Shown here piece after piece: positions 24,917 through 34,130 of a stretch of DNA of 64,000 nt; within the stretch, counting starts at the first letter, position 1; the number at the start of each line of letters is the position of its first letter. The DNA lies in NCBI GenBank assembly GCA_024233135.1, contig JACKPZ010000011.1, positions 1 through 64,000 of the forward strand. The letters are read 5' to 3'. The notes beneath the pieces were generated by a model. It searched no databases. It worked only from the letters and a program-made list of their open reading frames with translations, and was not told the DNA's origin. Both the position numbers and the translations under genes were made by a program. Source of the stretch: Akkermansiaceae bacterium. GTDB lineage: Bacteria; Verrucomicrobiota; Verrucomicrobiia; Verrucomicrobiales; Akkermansiaceae.

Positions 24917-27790
24917 ATGAGAACCAAACCACCGAAATCCCGCGCGCTTCTGCGGACCCTCGCCGCCCTCACCTGCACCGCGGCCGTGCTCGCGCCCGGG
25001 GCCCGGGCCAGCATCGCCTACGGCAGCATCAACAACTTCGACACGGTCAACGACACCGGGCACGAGTGCCACGGCTTCGAGATCGAGATCGAGGACTGCC
25101 ACAGCTCATCGATCGGCTATACCTACAACTACAACCACTACGGAGTGCCCGAGATCAGCGAGGACAACTCCGATCCCGCGCACCCGCGCTGCACCATCCG
25201 CTGGGCGAGCAAGAAGAATGCCGACGGTTCATGGGCATCCTACACCGCCATTCCGTCGGGGCCGATCAATCCGACCAACGGACACCAGTTCACCAACCCG
25301 AGCATCAACTTCGGCGGCGAGCACTTTGGTGTGAGCTATCGCGCAGCGGTGGGTCTGGTGCACTACCGCTGGCTCATCGACGATGGCTCCGGCAACCTCG
25401 TCAACGGTGGCAACGTGCAGGTGGCGACCCCGACGTTCACCTACTACCCGGCCGCGGCAGGAGCGCCCGCCCAGGTCCAGGCGGTCATCCAGCCGCCGCC
25501 GCAGGAAGTGCATGTGAAGGAATTCGGCGAGCCCGTGTGGGTGAAGGAAATCCGCACGACCAGCCACAACAACAACAAGGTGCACCTGCGCGATCTCGTT
25601 TCCGACGACCCGGACGATCCGGATGACAAGAACTGGCGCAACGGCGAACCTGACGAGGTGGAGGTCGAGTGGCAGTTGCTCCAGGTCGAGTTTTCCAAAC
25701 TCGACGGCGGAGCCAACGGTGAACTCGCCGCGGCACCCGAGGATCTGAACGACGGCGACGAGGTGGTGACCCGACGCTATGAGTTCTTCGAATACACCGG
25801 ACCGCTCCACAACGAGTCCGGCGAGGCGATGGCCGACAACGTGGGCCCGGACGATGTCCATGGCGACGGCGTCAAGATGGTCAACGGCGTGGAAGTGGAT
25901 CTATCAACCGTTGAGGTGGTCGGGGAATACAAAGGCGCGCAGATGGCGGCGGTGGACGTCGATGGCCACCTCGACCTCGTGGACCACGTCGGCGAGGCCG
26001 AGGAAAACCATGCGTATGCGACGCGGGCGCTGGTGATCGAGAGCCTCGCGCCGTTTGTCTGCACCCGCGAAGGCGATCTTCCCACGGGCATGGACTTCGA
26101 TGACTTCACCGGCGAACTCTCCGGCACGCCGACGGAAAGCGGCGAGTTCCAGTTCAAGGTGACCGTCTCGGATTTCCTGAGTCCGGACGTGGAAAAGAAC
26201 TACACGCTCCGCGTGGCCGCCGACGGTGCGGCACTCGCACCCGCAAGCCTGCTCGACACCGCGGCCTCGCCCGTGGGCAGCGGCACGACGACCGGCGACG
26301 GAGCCTTCGATCCCGGCACCGAGGTGACCGTCGAGGCGACGCCGGAACCTGGCTTCCGTTTCGTGAACTGGACCGACGACGGCGTGGTCGTCGCCAACAC
26401 CGCGATTTTCACCTTCACACTCGACGTGAACCACTCGCTGGTGGCGAACTTCGAGGCGGACGTGCCGCAATGGCCAGTGGCGGCCACCGCTTCGCCCGCC
26501 GAGGGTGGTTCGGTTTCCGGTGACGGCATCATCGATGAAGCAACGGACGCCACGCTCGTGGCCACTGCCGCGCCGGGCTGGTTCTTCCTGAACTGGACGG
26601 AGGATGGTGCGGTCGTGAGCAACAGCTCGACTTATGTGTTCCCCGTCACGGCAGGTCGGAGCCTGGTCGCGAATTTCGTGGTGACACCCACCTACACGAT
26701 CAGCGCGAACGCGAGTCCTGCGGAAGCCGGCGGCACAAGTGGTGGCGGAAGTTATACCGCGGGTGAAAACGTGACGGTCACCGCCACAGCCAGCGCGGGA
26801 TATGTCTTCTGGCGGTGGAGGTCCAATGGCAACACCGTAGGAACGAACGCGAGTTATACCTTCACCGCGGGCGCGGACCAGGTCCTGACCGCGGAGTTTG
26901 TCGCAGCCGGAACGCCGCAGACGATCACCCTGAGCTCGAATCCGGACATCGGCGGGACGACCGGCGGCGGTGGCGCCCACCTCAGCGGCGACGAGATCAC
27001 CATCGTCGCGACACCAGCTCCGAACTATGTCTTCTCCCGCTGGACCGAAAGCGGTGTGACGGTCAGCACGGAACCGACCTACACCTTCACGGTCGCAGCG
27101 AGCCGCACCTTGCAGGCCCGTTTCACCGAGTCGATCGCGGTGCTGGTCTCCGCCTCGCCCGCGGGCGCCGGGGATCCGGAAATGGACAGCTCCAGCTACA
27201 AAACCGGCGAAAACGCCAAGGCGGATGCGAATCCGATCGACGGCTGGAGCTTTGTGAACTGGACGGAGAACGGTGCCGTGGTGAGCAGCGATGAGTCATA
27301 CCATTTCTCCGTCGACGGCCCGCGCGAACTTGTTGCCAACTACATTGCCGACGACGGCATCACGATCGCCGGTCAATCCTCTTCCGCAGCGGGCGGCACG
27401 GTTTCCGGAGAAGGTGTTTTCTCCAACGGCGATGAAGTCGTGCTGCACGCGGAGGCGGCGCCGCGCTTCCTGTTCCGCGGTTGGAAGGAAGGCGGAGCCA
27501 CCGTCTCGACCGATGCGGACTACACGTTCCTCGCCGACACGAACCGGATTCTCATCGCGGATTTCCTCGAGATCCCGCCGTGCACCGTCGCTTCGGAAAC
27601 TCCGGGCTCGGAGAACATCGTCATCCGCTGGCCATCCACCGCGACAGGTTGGACGCTGGAGGAATGCGCGGATTTCGGCTCGGCGAACTGGCTGCCATCG
27701 ACCCGGCCGGTCCAATCGAACAACGGAAACAACGAGGTGATCATCACACCCGGTGGCGGCAGCCGCTTCTTCCGGCTCGCGCATCCGTGA
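24917..27790 (+). CDS. Large secreted protein with InlB-type B repeats
   Basis: A 957-residue exported protein (signal ending near residue 31, LAPGARA). Residues 32-200 form a distinctive Cys/His-containing domain (ECHGFEIEIEDCHSS, then Tyr-rich YTYNYNHYG) that I do not recognise. An Asp-rich stretch follows (SDDPDDPDDKNW). Near 370-425 a putative Ig-type (He_PIG) segment is seen (GELSGTPTESGEFQFKVTVS). Residues about 440-880 hold six divergent InlB B-repeat units (pattern ASPxxGGxxSGxG ... FxNWTExGxxVSxxxxYTF ... LVANF). The tail RFFRLAHP matches other secreted proteins here. Likely surface or extracellular, with adhesive or structural repeats; it sits upstream of the HAF-like/cytochrome pair. 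A hairpin follows the stop. Confidence 0.82.
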   Translation: MRTKPPKSRALLRTLAALTCTAAVLAPGARASIAYGSINNFDTVNDTGHECHGFEIEIEDCHSSSIGYTYNYNHYGVPEISEDNSDPAHPRCTIRWASKKNADGSWASYTAIPSGPINPTNGHQFTNPSINFGGEHFGVSYRAAVGLVHYRWLIDDGSGNLVNGGNVQVATPTFTYYPAAAGAPAQVQAVIQPPPQEVHVKEFGEPVWVKEIRTTSHNNNKVHLRDLVSDDPDDPDDKNWRNGEPDEVEVEWQLLQVEFSKLDGGANGELAAAPEDLNDGDEVVTRRYEFFEYTGPLHNESGEAMADNVGPDDVHGDGVKMVNGVEVDLSTVEVVGEYKGAQMAAVDVDGHLDLVDHVGEAEENHAYATRALVIESLAPFVCTREGDLPTGMDFDDFTGELSGTPTESGEFQFKVTVSDFLSPDVEKNYTLRVAADGAALAPASLLDTAASPVGSGTTTGDGAFDPGTEVTVEATPEPGFRFVNWTDDGVVVANTAIFTFTLDVNHSLVANFEADVPQWPVAATASPAEGGSVSGDGIIDEATDATLVATAAPGWFFLNWTEDGAVVSNSSTYVFPVTAGRSLVANFVVTPTYTISANASPAEAGGTSGGGSYTAGENVTVTATASAGYVFWRWRSNGNTVGTNASYTFTAGADQVLTAEFVAAGTPQTITLSSNPDIGGTTGGGGAHLSGDEITIVATPAPNYVFSRWTESGVTVSTEPTYTFTVAASRTLQARFTESIAVLVSASPAGAGDPEMDSSSYKTGENAKADANPIDGWSFVNWTENGAVVSSDESYHFSVDGPRELVANYIADDGITIAGQSSSAAGGTVSGEGVFSNGDEVVLHAEAAPRFLFRGWKEGGATVSTDADYTFLADTNRILIADFLEIPPCTVASETPGSENIVIRWPSTATGWTLEECADFGSANWLPSTRPVQSNNGNNEVIITPGGGSRFFRLAHP

Positions 27791-27806
27791 ACCACTCTCT
27801 TCCGGT

Positions 27807-27862
27807 TCCGGGCCCCTTCCATGACGGGGCCCGGACCACCGGGGAGATCCATATTAGCTTTT
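27807..27862 (+). terminator. Terminator-like hairpin
   Basis: A perfect 10-bp stem (TCCGGGCCCC / GGGGCCCGGA at 27807-27816 and 27826-27835, 9-nt loop) lies 16 bases after the stop of the InlB-repeat gene. A T-rich stretch (GCTTTTTCTTATTA) lies about 20 bases further on, so termination may be partial. Confidence 0.5.
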
Positions 27863-27915
27863 TCTTATTATCCCGGAGTCCACCCATCGTGCTATGAAGT
27901 GGATCCTCGACGTTT

Positions 27916-29691
27916 ATGGATTTGAAGCATGACATCTTCCGATTCCGTTGCGCTTGCGCTTGCGGCGCGTTGATCCCGTGCTTCGCCGCGGGTGCGGTTC
28001 CTTCCGAATACACGCTCACCAACATCACCGGCTGGTCGGCCGGGCAACTGGCAACGCTTCCGCATTTCGACCGCTACGTGCCGCTCGCACCGGCCGGTGC
28101 GGGAGGGGATTTCGCTCCGCTCGCCCACAACGGCGCGGGGCTGACCGCCGGAAACCGGAACTACAACAACGGAGGATGGGTGCAGGGCAGCGGAGCCTAC
28201 GTGAAGGATGGAGTGCAAACCGATGTCTCCGCCTGGCGCGCGTCGGGAAACCTGTGGTCCTATTCGTGGTCCTACACCTACTGGGACGGCACGGACTATC
28301 ATTTCCAGAACGGCTTCGTGACACACAGCCCGGCGGAGGATCTCAACATCGTGGGACAGGTCGTCGGATACGCGACGATTCCCGGTGCGGGCAGCGGCGC
28401 CGGATCGTCGGGCGGCTACAGCGACCACATCTGGCTGCGCGATACGGAGACGGGCTTTCATTCCGATCTCACGCCGGACGCGACGAGGGCCGAAGCGAAC
28501 TCGATCAACGACCTCGGTGAAATCGCCGGATTCTGGCGGAACGCGACCGAGACGCATCCCTTCATTCGGTATGCGGACGGGAGTTTCGAAGACTTCACCC
28601 TCAACACCACGACGTCGCACGGCATCACGCCGACGGTGATCAACAACAACCGCATCGTTGCCGGTAACGCGATCGTTTACACCACCCCGATCCGCGACCA
28701 GCGGCCGTGGGTTTGCGAGAGCGGGACGAGCGTCACGCAGCTCCCGCTGCCGAGCCAGAATTCTCCGGATGTGGGCACGATCAGCGATGGAAACGACCAC
28801 GGCATCCTCGTCGGCGAGGCACACAAGGCCGCGGCTTTCACCGAAACAAGCGGCGTTCGCTGGAGCAAGTCCGGCGGAAGCTGGCAGGCGGAGGACCTGA
28901 ACGAACTGCTGAGCGACAACATGGATTTCATCGTCGATCGCGCGCTCGCTGTGAATGACGCCGGCCACATCCTTTGCTCGGGCCATGCGGACGGCACCGA
29001 CACGCTCAACACGCACAAGTTGCTGCTCACGCCCGATTCGTTTCCCGCACCGGCGGTGACCACCCTGCCCGCGACGGATGTCACCGCCACATCCGCGACC
29101 CTGCGGGCGAAGGTGAATGCGGCGAACCGCAGCACCACGGCCATATTCGAACATGGAAGCTCCACGTCCTACGGGACCACGTCCTCGATCGCACCGGTGT
29201 CCGGAACGGTCCCGGTGCTCGCCGAGCTGGAGATCACCGGGCTGAGCCCGAACACGACCTATCATTTCCGCGCCACCGGCACGAGCGGCGGCGGCACGAC
29301 CGATGGCGCCGACATGAGTTTCACCACTCCGTGGGACTGGGCGTCGTGGTCCGCGGCGGAAGGCCTCGCCGGTCCGCATGCCGATGCGAACCAAAACGGT
29401 GTCCCGGATCTCGTGGACTTCGCCACGGGAGATGGTCCACGCACCGTATTTTCGTCCGATGGTTTCACGTCCACACTCGTGTTCCCTCATTCGCTCCTCG
29501 CGTCCGGTGTGACGCTGACGGTCCAGGTGAGCGATGACCTCGAAGTCTGGATCGACGGGCCAGGTTATCCCGGTGGCGGCTCGAACGCGGATGCCACCGA
29601 AACGGCTCGGTTGGAAACCAGCGCCTCGTCCGAAACCATCACCATCTCCACCACCCACCCCTACGCCCGGCTGCGGGTCTCCATGCCATGA
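27916..29691 (+). CDS. Secreted protein with HAF-like repeats and a fibronectin III-like domain
   Basis: A 591-residue exported protein (N-terminal CACACGALIPCFAAGA signal region). Residues about 25-370 form a beta-propeller-like array with HAF-type turns: SINDLGEIAGFWRN, then AVNDAGHILCSGHADG. A fibronectin type III-like module follows (about 378-465; PAVTTLPATDVTATSATLRA, then GLSPNTTYHFRATG). The end (LVDFATG ... YARLRVSMP) is the usual verrucomicrobial tail. The stop overlaps the start of the nine-heme cytochrome (ATGA), so the two are translated together. It may bind or hold the cytochrome at the surface (inference). Confidence 0.78.
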   Translation: MDLKHDIFRFRCACACGALIPCFAAGAVPSEYTLTNITGWSAGQLATLPHFDRYVPLAPAGAGGDFAPLAHNGAGLTAGNRNYNNGGWVQGSGAYVKDGVQTDVSAWRASGNLWSYSWSYTYWDGTDYHFQNGFVTHSPAEDLNIVGQVVGYATIPGAGSGAGSSGGYSDHIWLRDTETGFHSDLTPDATRAEANSINDLGEIAGFWRNATETHPFIRYADGSFEDFTLNTTTSHGITPTVINNNRIVAGNAIVYTTPIRDQRPWVCESGTSVTQLPLPSQNSPDVGTISDGNDHGILVGEAHKAAAFTETSGVRWSKSGGSWQAEDLNELLSDNMDFIVDRALAVNDAGHILCSGHADGTDTLNTHKLLLTPDSFPAPAVTTLPATDVTATSATLRAKVNAANRSTTAIFEHGSSTSYGTTSSIAPVSGTVPVLAELEITGLSPNTTYHFRATGTSGGGTTDGADMSFTTPWDWASWSAAEGLAGPHADANQNGVPDLVDFATGDGPRTVFSSDGFTSTLVFPHSLLASGVTLTVQVSDDLEVWIDGPGYPGGGSNADATETARLETSASSETITISTTHPYARLRVSMP

Positions 29692-31907
29692 AACCGATCG
29701 CCATCCTGCTCGCCCTCGTCGCAACCACCGGAGCCCAGACGCTCATCGGTTGGAACAACCTCGGCATGCACTGCATGGATGATGACTACTCGGTGTTCTC
29801 GATCCTGCCGCCGTTCAACACGTTCGACGCCCACCTGATCGACGCGCAGGGCCACTTGGTCACCGACCCCGCCGGCATCGTCGTCACCTACGAAGGCGTC
29901 GCGGATCCCGACGGCTCCATCAACACGACGTCCGTCGGCAAGACGACGTTCTGGGACTATACCACCGACTATTTCGGCGTCGCTCTTCCGCCCGATACCG
30001 GTCTGACCGGGAAAACCATGCCCGGCCCGTCGAACACGCCGCAATTCATGGACTTCGATGGCGTCATGAACTGGTTCGAGGGGGCCGGGATCCCGATCAC
30101 GCCGGTCGATGACGCCGGCCGCCGCAACCCCTATCCGATGGTTCGACTCACCGCGAAGACCACGGGCGGCACGGTGCTTGCCACGACGGACATCGTACTT
30201 CCCGTTTCCTCGGAAATGGATTGCCGCAAGTGCCACGGATCCGGTACCGGCCCCGCCGCGGAACCCGTCGGCGGCTGGGTGAACGATCCGCATCCGTCGC
30301 GCGACTACCGCCTCAACATCCTGCGTCTGCATGACGAAAAACACCTCGGCACCGAGCCCTACACCAGCGCCCTCGCCGACAAGGGTTATCCGGCAGCGGG
30401 ACTTGAGGCGAGCGTCATCGATCAACAACACCCGGTGCTCTGCGCCGCGTGCCATGCTTCCGAAGCTCTTGGCGCGCCGAGTTATCCCGGAGTGAAACCG
30501 CTCACACAGTCGATGCACGCGTTCCATGCCAACGTCGTCGCGCCGGACACGGGCATGGTCCTCGACCACGTGGCGAACCGTAGTTCCTGTTACCAATGCC
30601 ATCCGGGTTCCGACACCCGCTGCCTGCGCGGCGCGATGGGCGCCGCCGTCGCCGCGGACGGCAGCGCATCGATGCAGTGCCAGTCGTGCCATGGAACCAT
30701 GAGCGACGTCGGCGCACCGGCGCGCACCGGCTGGCTCGACGAACCGAATTGCGGATCGTGCCACCAGAACGGCGAACGTTTCACCTCGGTCTTCAGCTCG
30801 CCAGGTGTGGTGCGGCCGGCGACGGGCACCTTTGCCAGCCCGCCGGACACGCCGGCCGCGGGGATCTCGCTCTATCGGTTTTCCTCCGGGCATGGCGGCC
30901 TGCAGTGCAGCGCGTGCCATGGCTCGACCCATGCGATCTATCCGTCCATTCACCGCAACGACAACCTGCAGAACGTCGCCAATCAAGGACATGGAGGCAC
31001 AATGTCCAACTGCACCACCTGCCACGGCTCGATGCCGAACACCGTGACCGGCGGGCCGCACGGGATGCATCCGATCGGCAGCACATGGATCAACCGGCAC
31101 GAGAACTACGGCAAAAGCGGCGCCTGCCTGACCTGCCACGGCGCCGACCGCCGCGGCGGACCGCTCGCCCGGGCCTTCGACGACCGCAGTTTCACAGTGA
31201 ACAACGACGGTCAATCGAGAACCGTAAACCTGTTCAAAGGCGAAAGCGTGAGCTGCTTCATCTGCCACAAGCGCGAGGACGACGGCCGCCTCGGTGGGGT
31301 CTTCAACAACAACACCCCGCCCGCAGTGAACGACCTGACATTGGCCACCGCCGCGGACACGCCGGGTTCCGTCACGCTGTCATCCACCGATGCCAACGGA
31401 AACCCACGGACCACGAGGATCGTCAGCCAGCCGAAACACGGAACCGTCGCACTGGCCGGCACGCTGGCGACGTATCATCCGGACCCCGGTTTCCTAGGAC
31501 CGGACTCCTTCACCTTCGCCGCGTTCGACGGCTTCAAAGAGTCGAACCTCGGCACGGTGAGCGTGACCGTCGGCGACGAGCTGACGGCCCCGGAACGGGA
31601 TGGCGATCACGACGGGTTGCCGGATCTCGTCGAGTATGCGCTCGGTTTCTCCACCGATTTTCCGACCTCATCCGACGTGTTCGTTCCGTCGCTTCGCGAA
31701 ATCGGCGGGACCACCTACTACACGTATCGGATTTCCCGCGCGCCGGCACCGGGCGACACGTCGGTGATTGTCGAGTTCAGCTCCGACTTCGTCGAATGGG
31801 TTGCCGGCGTGGTGATGATCGACAGCGATTTCGTCCTCGATGTCCGTGACCCGAGTCCCGCGAGTGCGCATGAAAAGCGTTTCGTGCGGGTTCGGGCAGA
31901 GCGCTGA
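29688..31907 (+). CDS. Secreted nine-heme c-type cytochrome
   Basis: A 739-residue exported protein (signal MKPIAILLALVATTGA). Nine CxxCH heme-binding motifs are present, starting at residues 179, 252, 301, 331, 355, 407, 442, 480 and 523. Residues 17-170 are a heme-free domain beginning LIGWNNLGMHCMDDDYSVF, and further His residues that could be distal ligands are spread through the heme region. After the hemes comes a cadherin/Ig-like module (VNDLTLATAADTPGSVTLSS; YHPDPGFLGPDSFTF) and the verrucomicrobial tail with DGLPDLVEYALGFS. It should carry electrons in the periplasm or at the cell surface. No quinol oxidase or porin-cytochrome conduit gene is next to it. It is translationally coupled to the upstream HAF-like gene. 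Confidence 0.9.
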   Translation: MKPIAILLALVATTGAQTLIGWNNLGMHCMDDDYSVFSILPPFNTFDAHLIDAQGHLVTDPAGIVVTYEGVADPDGSINTTSVGKTTFWDYTTDYFGVALPPDTGLTGKTMPGPSNTPQFMDFDGVMNWFEGAGIPITPVDDAGRRNPYPMVRLTAKTTGGTVLATTDIVLPVSSEMDCRKCHGSGTGPAAEPVGGWVNDPHPSRDYRLNILRLHDEKHLGTEPYTSALADKGYPAAGLEASVIDQQHPVLCAACHASEALGAPSYPGVKPLTQSMHAFHANVVAPDTGMVLDHVANRSSCYQCHPGSDTRCLRGAMGAAVAADGSASMQCQSCHGTMSDVGAPARTGWLDEPNCGSCHQNGERFTSVFSSPGVVRPATGTFASPPDTPAAGISLYRFSSGHGGLQCSACHGSTHAIYPSIHRNDNLQNVANQGHGGTMSNCTTCHGSMPNTVTGGPHGMHPIGSTWINRHENYGKSGACLTCHGADRRGGPLARAFDDRSFTVNNDGQSRTVNLFKGESVSCFICHKREDDGRLGGVFNNNTPPAVNDLTLATAADTPGSVTLSSTDANGNPRTTRIVSQPKHGTVALAGTLATYHPDPGFLGPDSFTFAAFDGFKESNLGTVSVTVGDELTAPERDGDHDGLPDLVEYALGFSTDFPTSSDVFVPSLREIGGTTYYTYRISRAPAPGDTSVIVEFSSDFVEWVAGVVMIDSDFVLDVRDPSPASAHEKRFVRVRAER

Positions 31908-32022
31908 CAGGCCATTTTGGCACGATTATGGCACAATAACGGGTAAACGTGGCGCAAAAACCTTGAAATCAGGCATCTTTGTGGCACATTTCAAGCGAAT
32001 TGCGCCACAAAAGGCCTGAATC
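31908..32022. promoter_or_regulatory. Phased TGGCAC operator array upstream of the fic-like gene
   Basis: The 115-bp gap contains TGGCAC or TGGCGC at 31918, 31929, 31950 and 31982; spacings of 11, 21 and 32 bp place them on one face of the helix. An inverted partner TTGCGCCAC at 32000-32008 matches GTGGCGCAA at 31949-31957. A second inverted pair is TTGAAAT (31963-31969) and ATTTCAA (31988-31994). This is unusually dense and probably a binding region for a regulator, perhaps the winged-helix N-terminus of the downstream protein. Confidence 0.6.
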
Positions 32023-33408
32023 ATGCCACCATCCATTCCATCGGAGGACTATCGTGCCGTCTTGTCCGCCGTGGCGAAGCACCCGCAAGGAATCGCCATC
32101 GGACGACTGCTCGCGGACCCATCCCTCGCATTTCCCAAGCGGACACTACAGCGGAGGCTGGACGACCTCGTTTCCTCAGGTCGTTTGGAACGGGTCGGGA
32201 AAGGACGAGGTGCGCACTATCGAATGGTGGCGGATGTCGCGTCGCCCGTTGTCCGGGAGGATCCTGTGGAATACGGGGGAAAGAACTGGCTGTCACAAGA
32301 GGCCCGCCAGATCCGCACGCGGATTTCCCAACCGGTGACCGAGCGAATCCCGGTGGGTTACCGTCCGGAGTTCCTCGCTTCGTATGAGCCGAACCGGACA
32401 CAGTATCTGCCGGATTCACTGCGCGGTGAGCTAGCATCCCTCGGACAGGTCGGTATGAGCGCACTGCCGGCAGGCACCTACCTGCGGCAGGTGATGGACC
32501 GCTTGTTGATCGATTTGTCGTGGAACTCGAGCCGACTCGAAGGCAACACCTACTCGTTGTTGGAAACCGAGCGGCTGCTCGCGCAAGGCGAGGCGGCCGG
32601 TGGGAAAAACGCATTCGAGACTCAGATGATCCTCAACCACAAGGCAGCCATCGAAATGCTGGCGGACCAGGCGGGGGAAGTCGGTTTCAACCGCTATACC
32701 ATCTGCAACATCCATGCGCTTCTTTCAGACAACCTCCTGCCGGATCCCACGGCATGCGGGCGCCTGCGCTCGCGGCCGGTGGGCATCTCGGGCACGGTGT
32801 TTCATCCGCTCGAAGGCCCACAACGGATCGAAGAGCGTTTCGACGAGATCCTCGGCAAGGCGGATGCGATCCGGGATCCGTTTGAGCAGGCGTTTTTCGT
32901 GATGGTGCACCTGCCGTATCTGCAGCCGTTCGAGGACGTGAACAAACGTGTATCGCGCCTGGCTGCGAACATCCCGCTCGTCCGCCGGAACCTTTGCCCG
33001 CTTTCGTTTGTCGATGTGCAGGCGGACGACTACGTCGGAGGCATCATCGGTGTCTACGAGCTGAACCGCATCGAATATCTGCGCGATGTCTTCGTGTGGG
33101 CGTACCGCCGTTCGTGCCTGCGCTATGCCGCGATCCGCCAGTCGCTCGGCGAGCCGGACCCGTTCCGGCTCCATCACAGGGATGCGATCCGCCGGGCGGT
33201 GGCCGGGATCGTGGAGGGCGGATTGGACCGCGCGGCCGCGCGTCGGCACGCCGAAGCGATCGCGAAGGAGGCGGTGACGAGCGAGGAAAGGGAGCGCTTC
33301 GAAAGCACCGTGGTCACGGAGCTGGAGAGCCTGCACTTGGGAAACATCGCACGCTTCCGCCTGCGGCCGTCGGTTTTCGAAACGTGGCAGGCTGGCTGGG
33401 AAACGTGA
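32023..33408 (+). CDS. Fic-domain protein with N-terminal winged helix and variant catalytic motif
   Basis: A 461-residue protein. Residues 1-70 look like a winged helix (IAIGRLLADPSLAFPKRTLQ, then RRLDDLVSSGRLERVGKGR). The central region is a Fic fold. The inhibitory-helix motif SSRLEGN (S169-E173-G174) is intact, but the catalytic loop reads QPFEDVNKR (301-309) in place of HPFxxGNGR: the catalytic His is Gln and the first Gly is Val. I recall this loop form (YLQPFEDVNKR) in other proteins called Fic, so it is likely a subfamily feature. It may not transfer AMP in the usual way. A DNA-binding domain plus an operator array directly upstream suggests autoregulation. No antitoxin gene is seen beside it. 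Confidence 0.85.
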   Translation: MPPSIPSEDYRAVLSAVAKHPQGIAIGRLLADPSLAFPKRTLQRRLDDLVSSGRLERVGKGRGAHYRMVADVASPVVREDPVEYGGKNWLSQEARQIRTRISQPVTERIPVGYRPEFLASYEPNRTQYLPDSLRGELASLGQVGMSALPAGTYLRQVMDRLLIDLSWNSSRLEGNTYSLLETERLLAQGEAAGGKNAFETQMILNHKAAIEMLADQAGEVGFNRYTICNIHALLSDNLLPDPTACGRLRSRPVGISGTVFHPLEGPQRIEERFDEILGKADAIRDPFEQAFFVMVHLPYLQPFEDVNKRVSRLAANIPLVRRNLCPLSFVDVQADDYVGGIIGVYELNRIEYLRDVFVWAYRRSCLRYAAIRQSLGEPDPFRLHHRDAIRRAVAGIVEGGLDRAAARRHAEAIAKEAVTSEERERFESTVVTELESLHLGNIARFRLRPSVFETWQAGWET

Positions 33409-33465
33409 ACCAATCCGATTTCTTTTCCATTCCGTCGTTTCCCGGATGATCATCGCGGGCATAGG

Positions 33466-34089
33466 ATGAAACATTTCCCCGAACTCCAGCTCACGCCCAT
33501 CGGCGCCCGCGTGCTCGGTTGCCTGCTCGAAAAGGAAGCGACCACCCCGGACCAATATCCGCTCACGCTCAACGCGATCGTCGCCGCGTGCAACCAATCG
33601 ACCTCGCGTGATCCGGTGACGAGCCACACGCCATCGGAGATCGAGGACGCGCTGCGCCAACTCGGTGAGGACTATCTCGTAACACGCCTGTTAGGTGGGC
33701 GGGCGCCTCGTTTCGAACACAATCTTGGTGATGTTCTCGCGCTCACTTCCGGCGAGCGCGCCGTGTTCACGGTGCTGCTGCTTCGCGGGACGCAGACCGC
33801 CGGCGAGCTGAAACAACGGACGGAGCGCATGCACGTCTTCTCCAGCCTCGACGAGGTGGAGGAGATCCTCGGCGGCTTCATCGAATACCCGCACGGGCCT
33901 CTCGTGGTGAGGCTTCCGGCCGGTGGAGGACGGCGGGTCGACACGTTCCGCCACTTGTTGTGCGGGGACGCAGCTGCGGAAGACGACAGCGGGACTCCCG
34001 AGCCCGACGATTGGCGCGAGTGGATCGAAAAACGCGTCGCCGCCCTCGAATCCGAACTGAACGAACTCCGCGCCCGCCTCGGCGATTGA
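33466..34089 (+). CDS. YceH/DUF480 family protein
   Basis: A 207-residue protein of the YceH (UPF0502) family: the N-terminal LTPIGARVLGCLLEKEATTPDQYPLTLNA segment is the family hallmark, followed by NQSTSRDPV, RLLGGRAPRFEHN and LLLRGTQTAGELKQRTERMH. The fold is two winged-helix domains. Molecular function is not established. The C-terminal 25 residues are a short charged helix (IEKRVAALESELNELRARL), as often seen in this family. The start follows a 57-bp gap after the fic-like gene. Confidence 0.92.
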   Translation: MKHFPELQLTPIGARVLGCLLEKEATTPDQYPLTLNAIVAACNQSTSRDPVTSHTPSEIEDALRQLGEDYLVTRLLGGRAPRFEHNLGDVLALTSGERAVFTVLLLRGTQTAGELKQRTERMHVFSSLDEVEEILGGFIEYPHGPLVVRLPAGGGRRVDTFRHLLCGDAAAEDDSGTPEPDDWREWIEKRVAALESELNELRARLGD

Positions 34090-34130
34090 ACCCTCGACGC
34101 GCCGGACGGGATGACCGAGGATGTGACGTC

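Noticed and set aside
27892..29724. A 610-codon minus-strand frame over the HAF-like gene
   Set aside because: Antisense shadow without a recognisable domain; the plus-strand gene has a signal peptide and coupled cytochrome gene.
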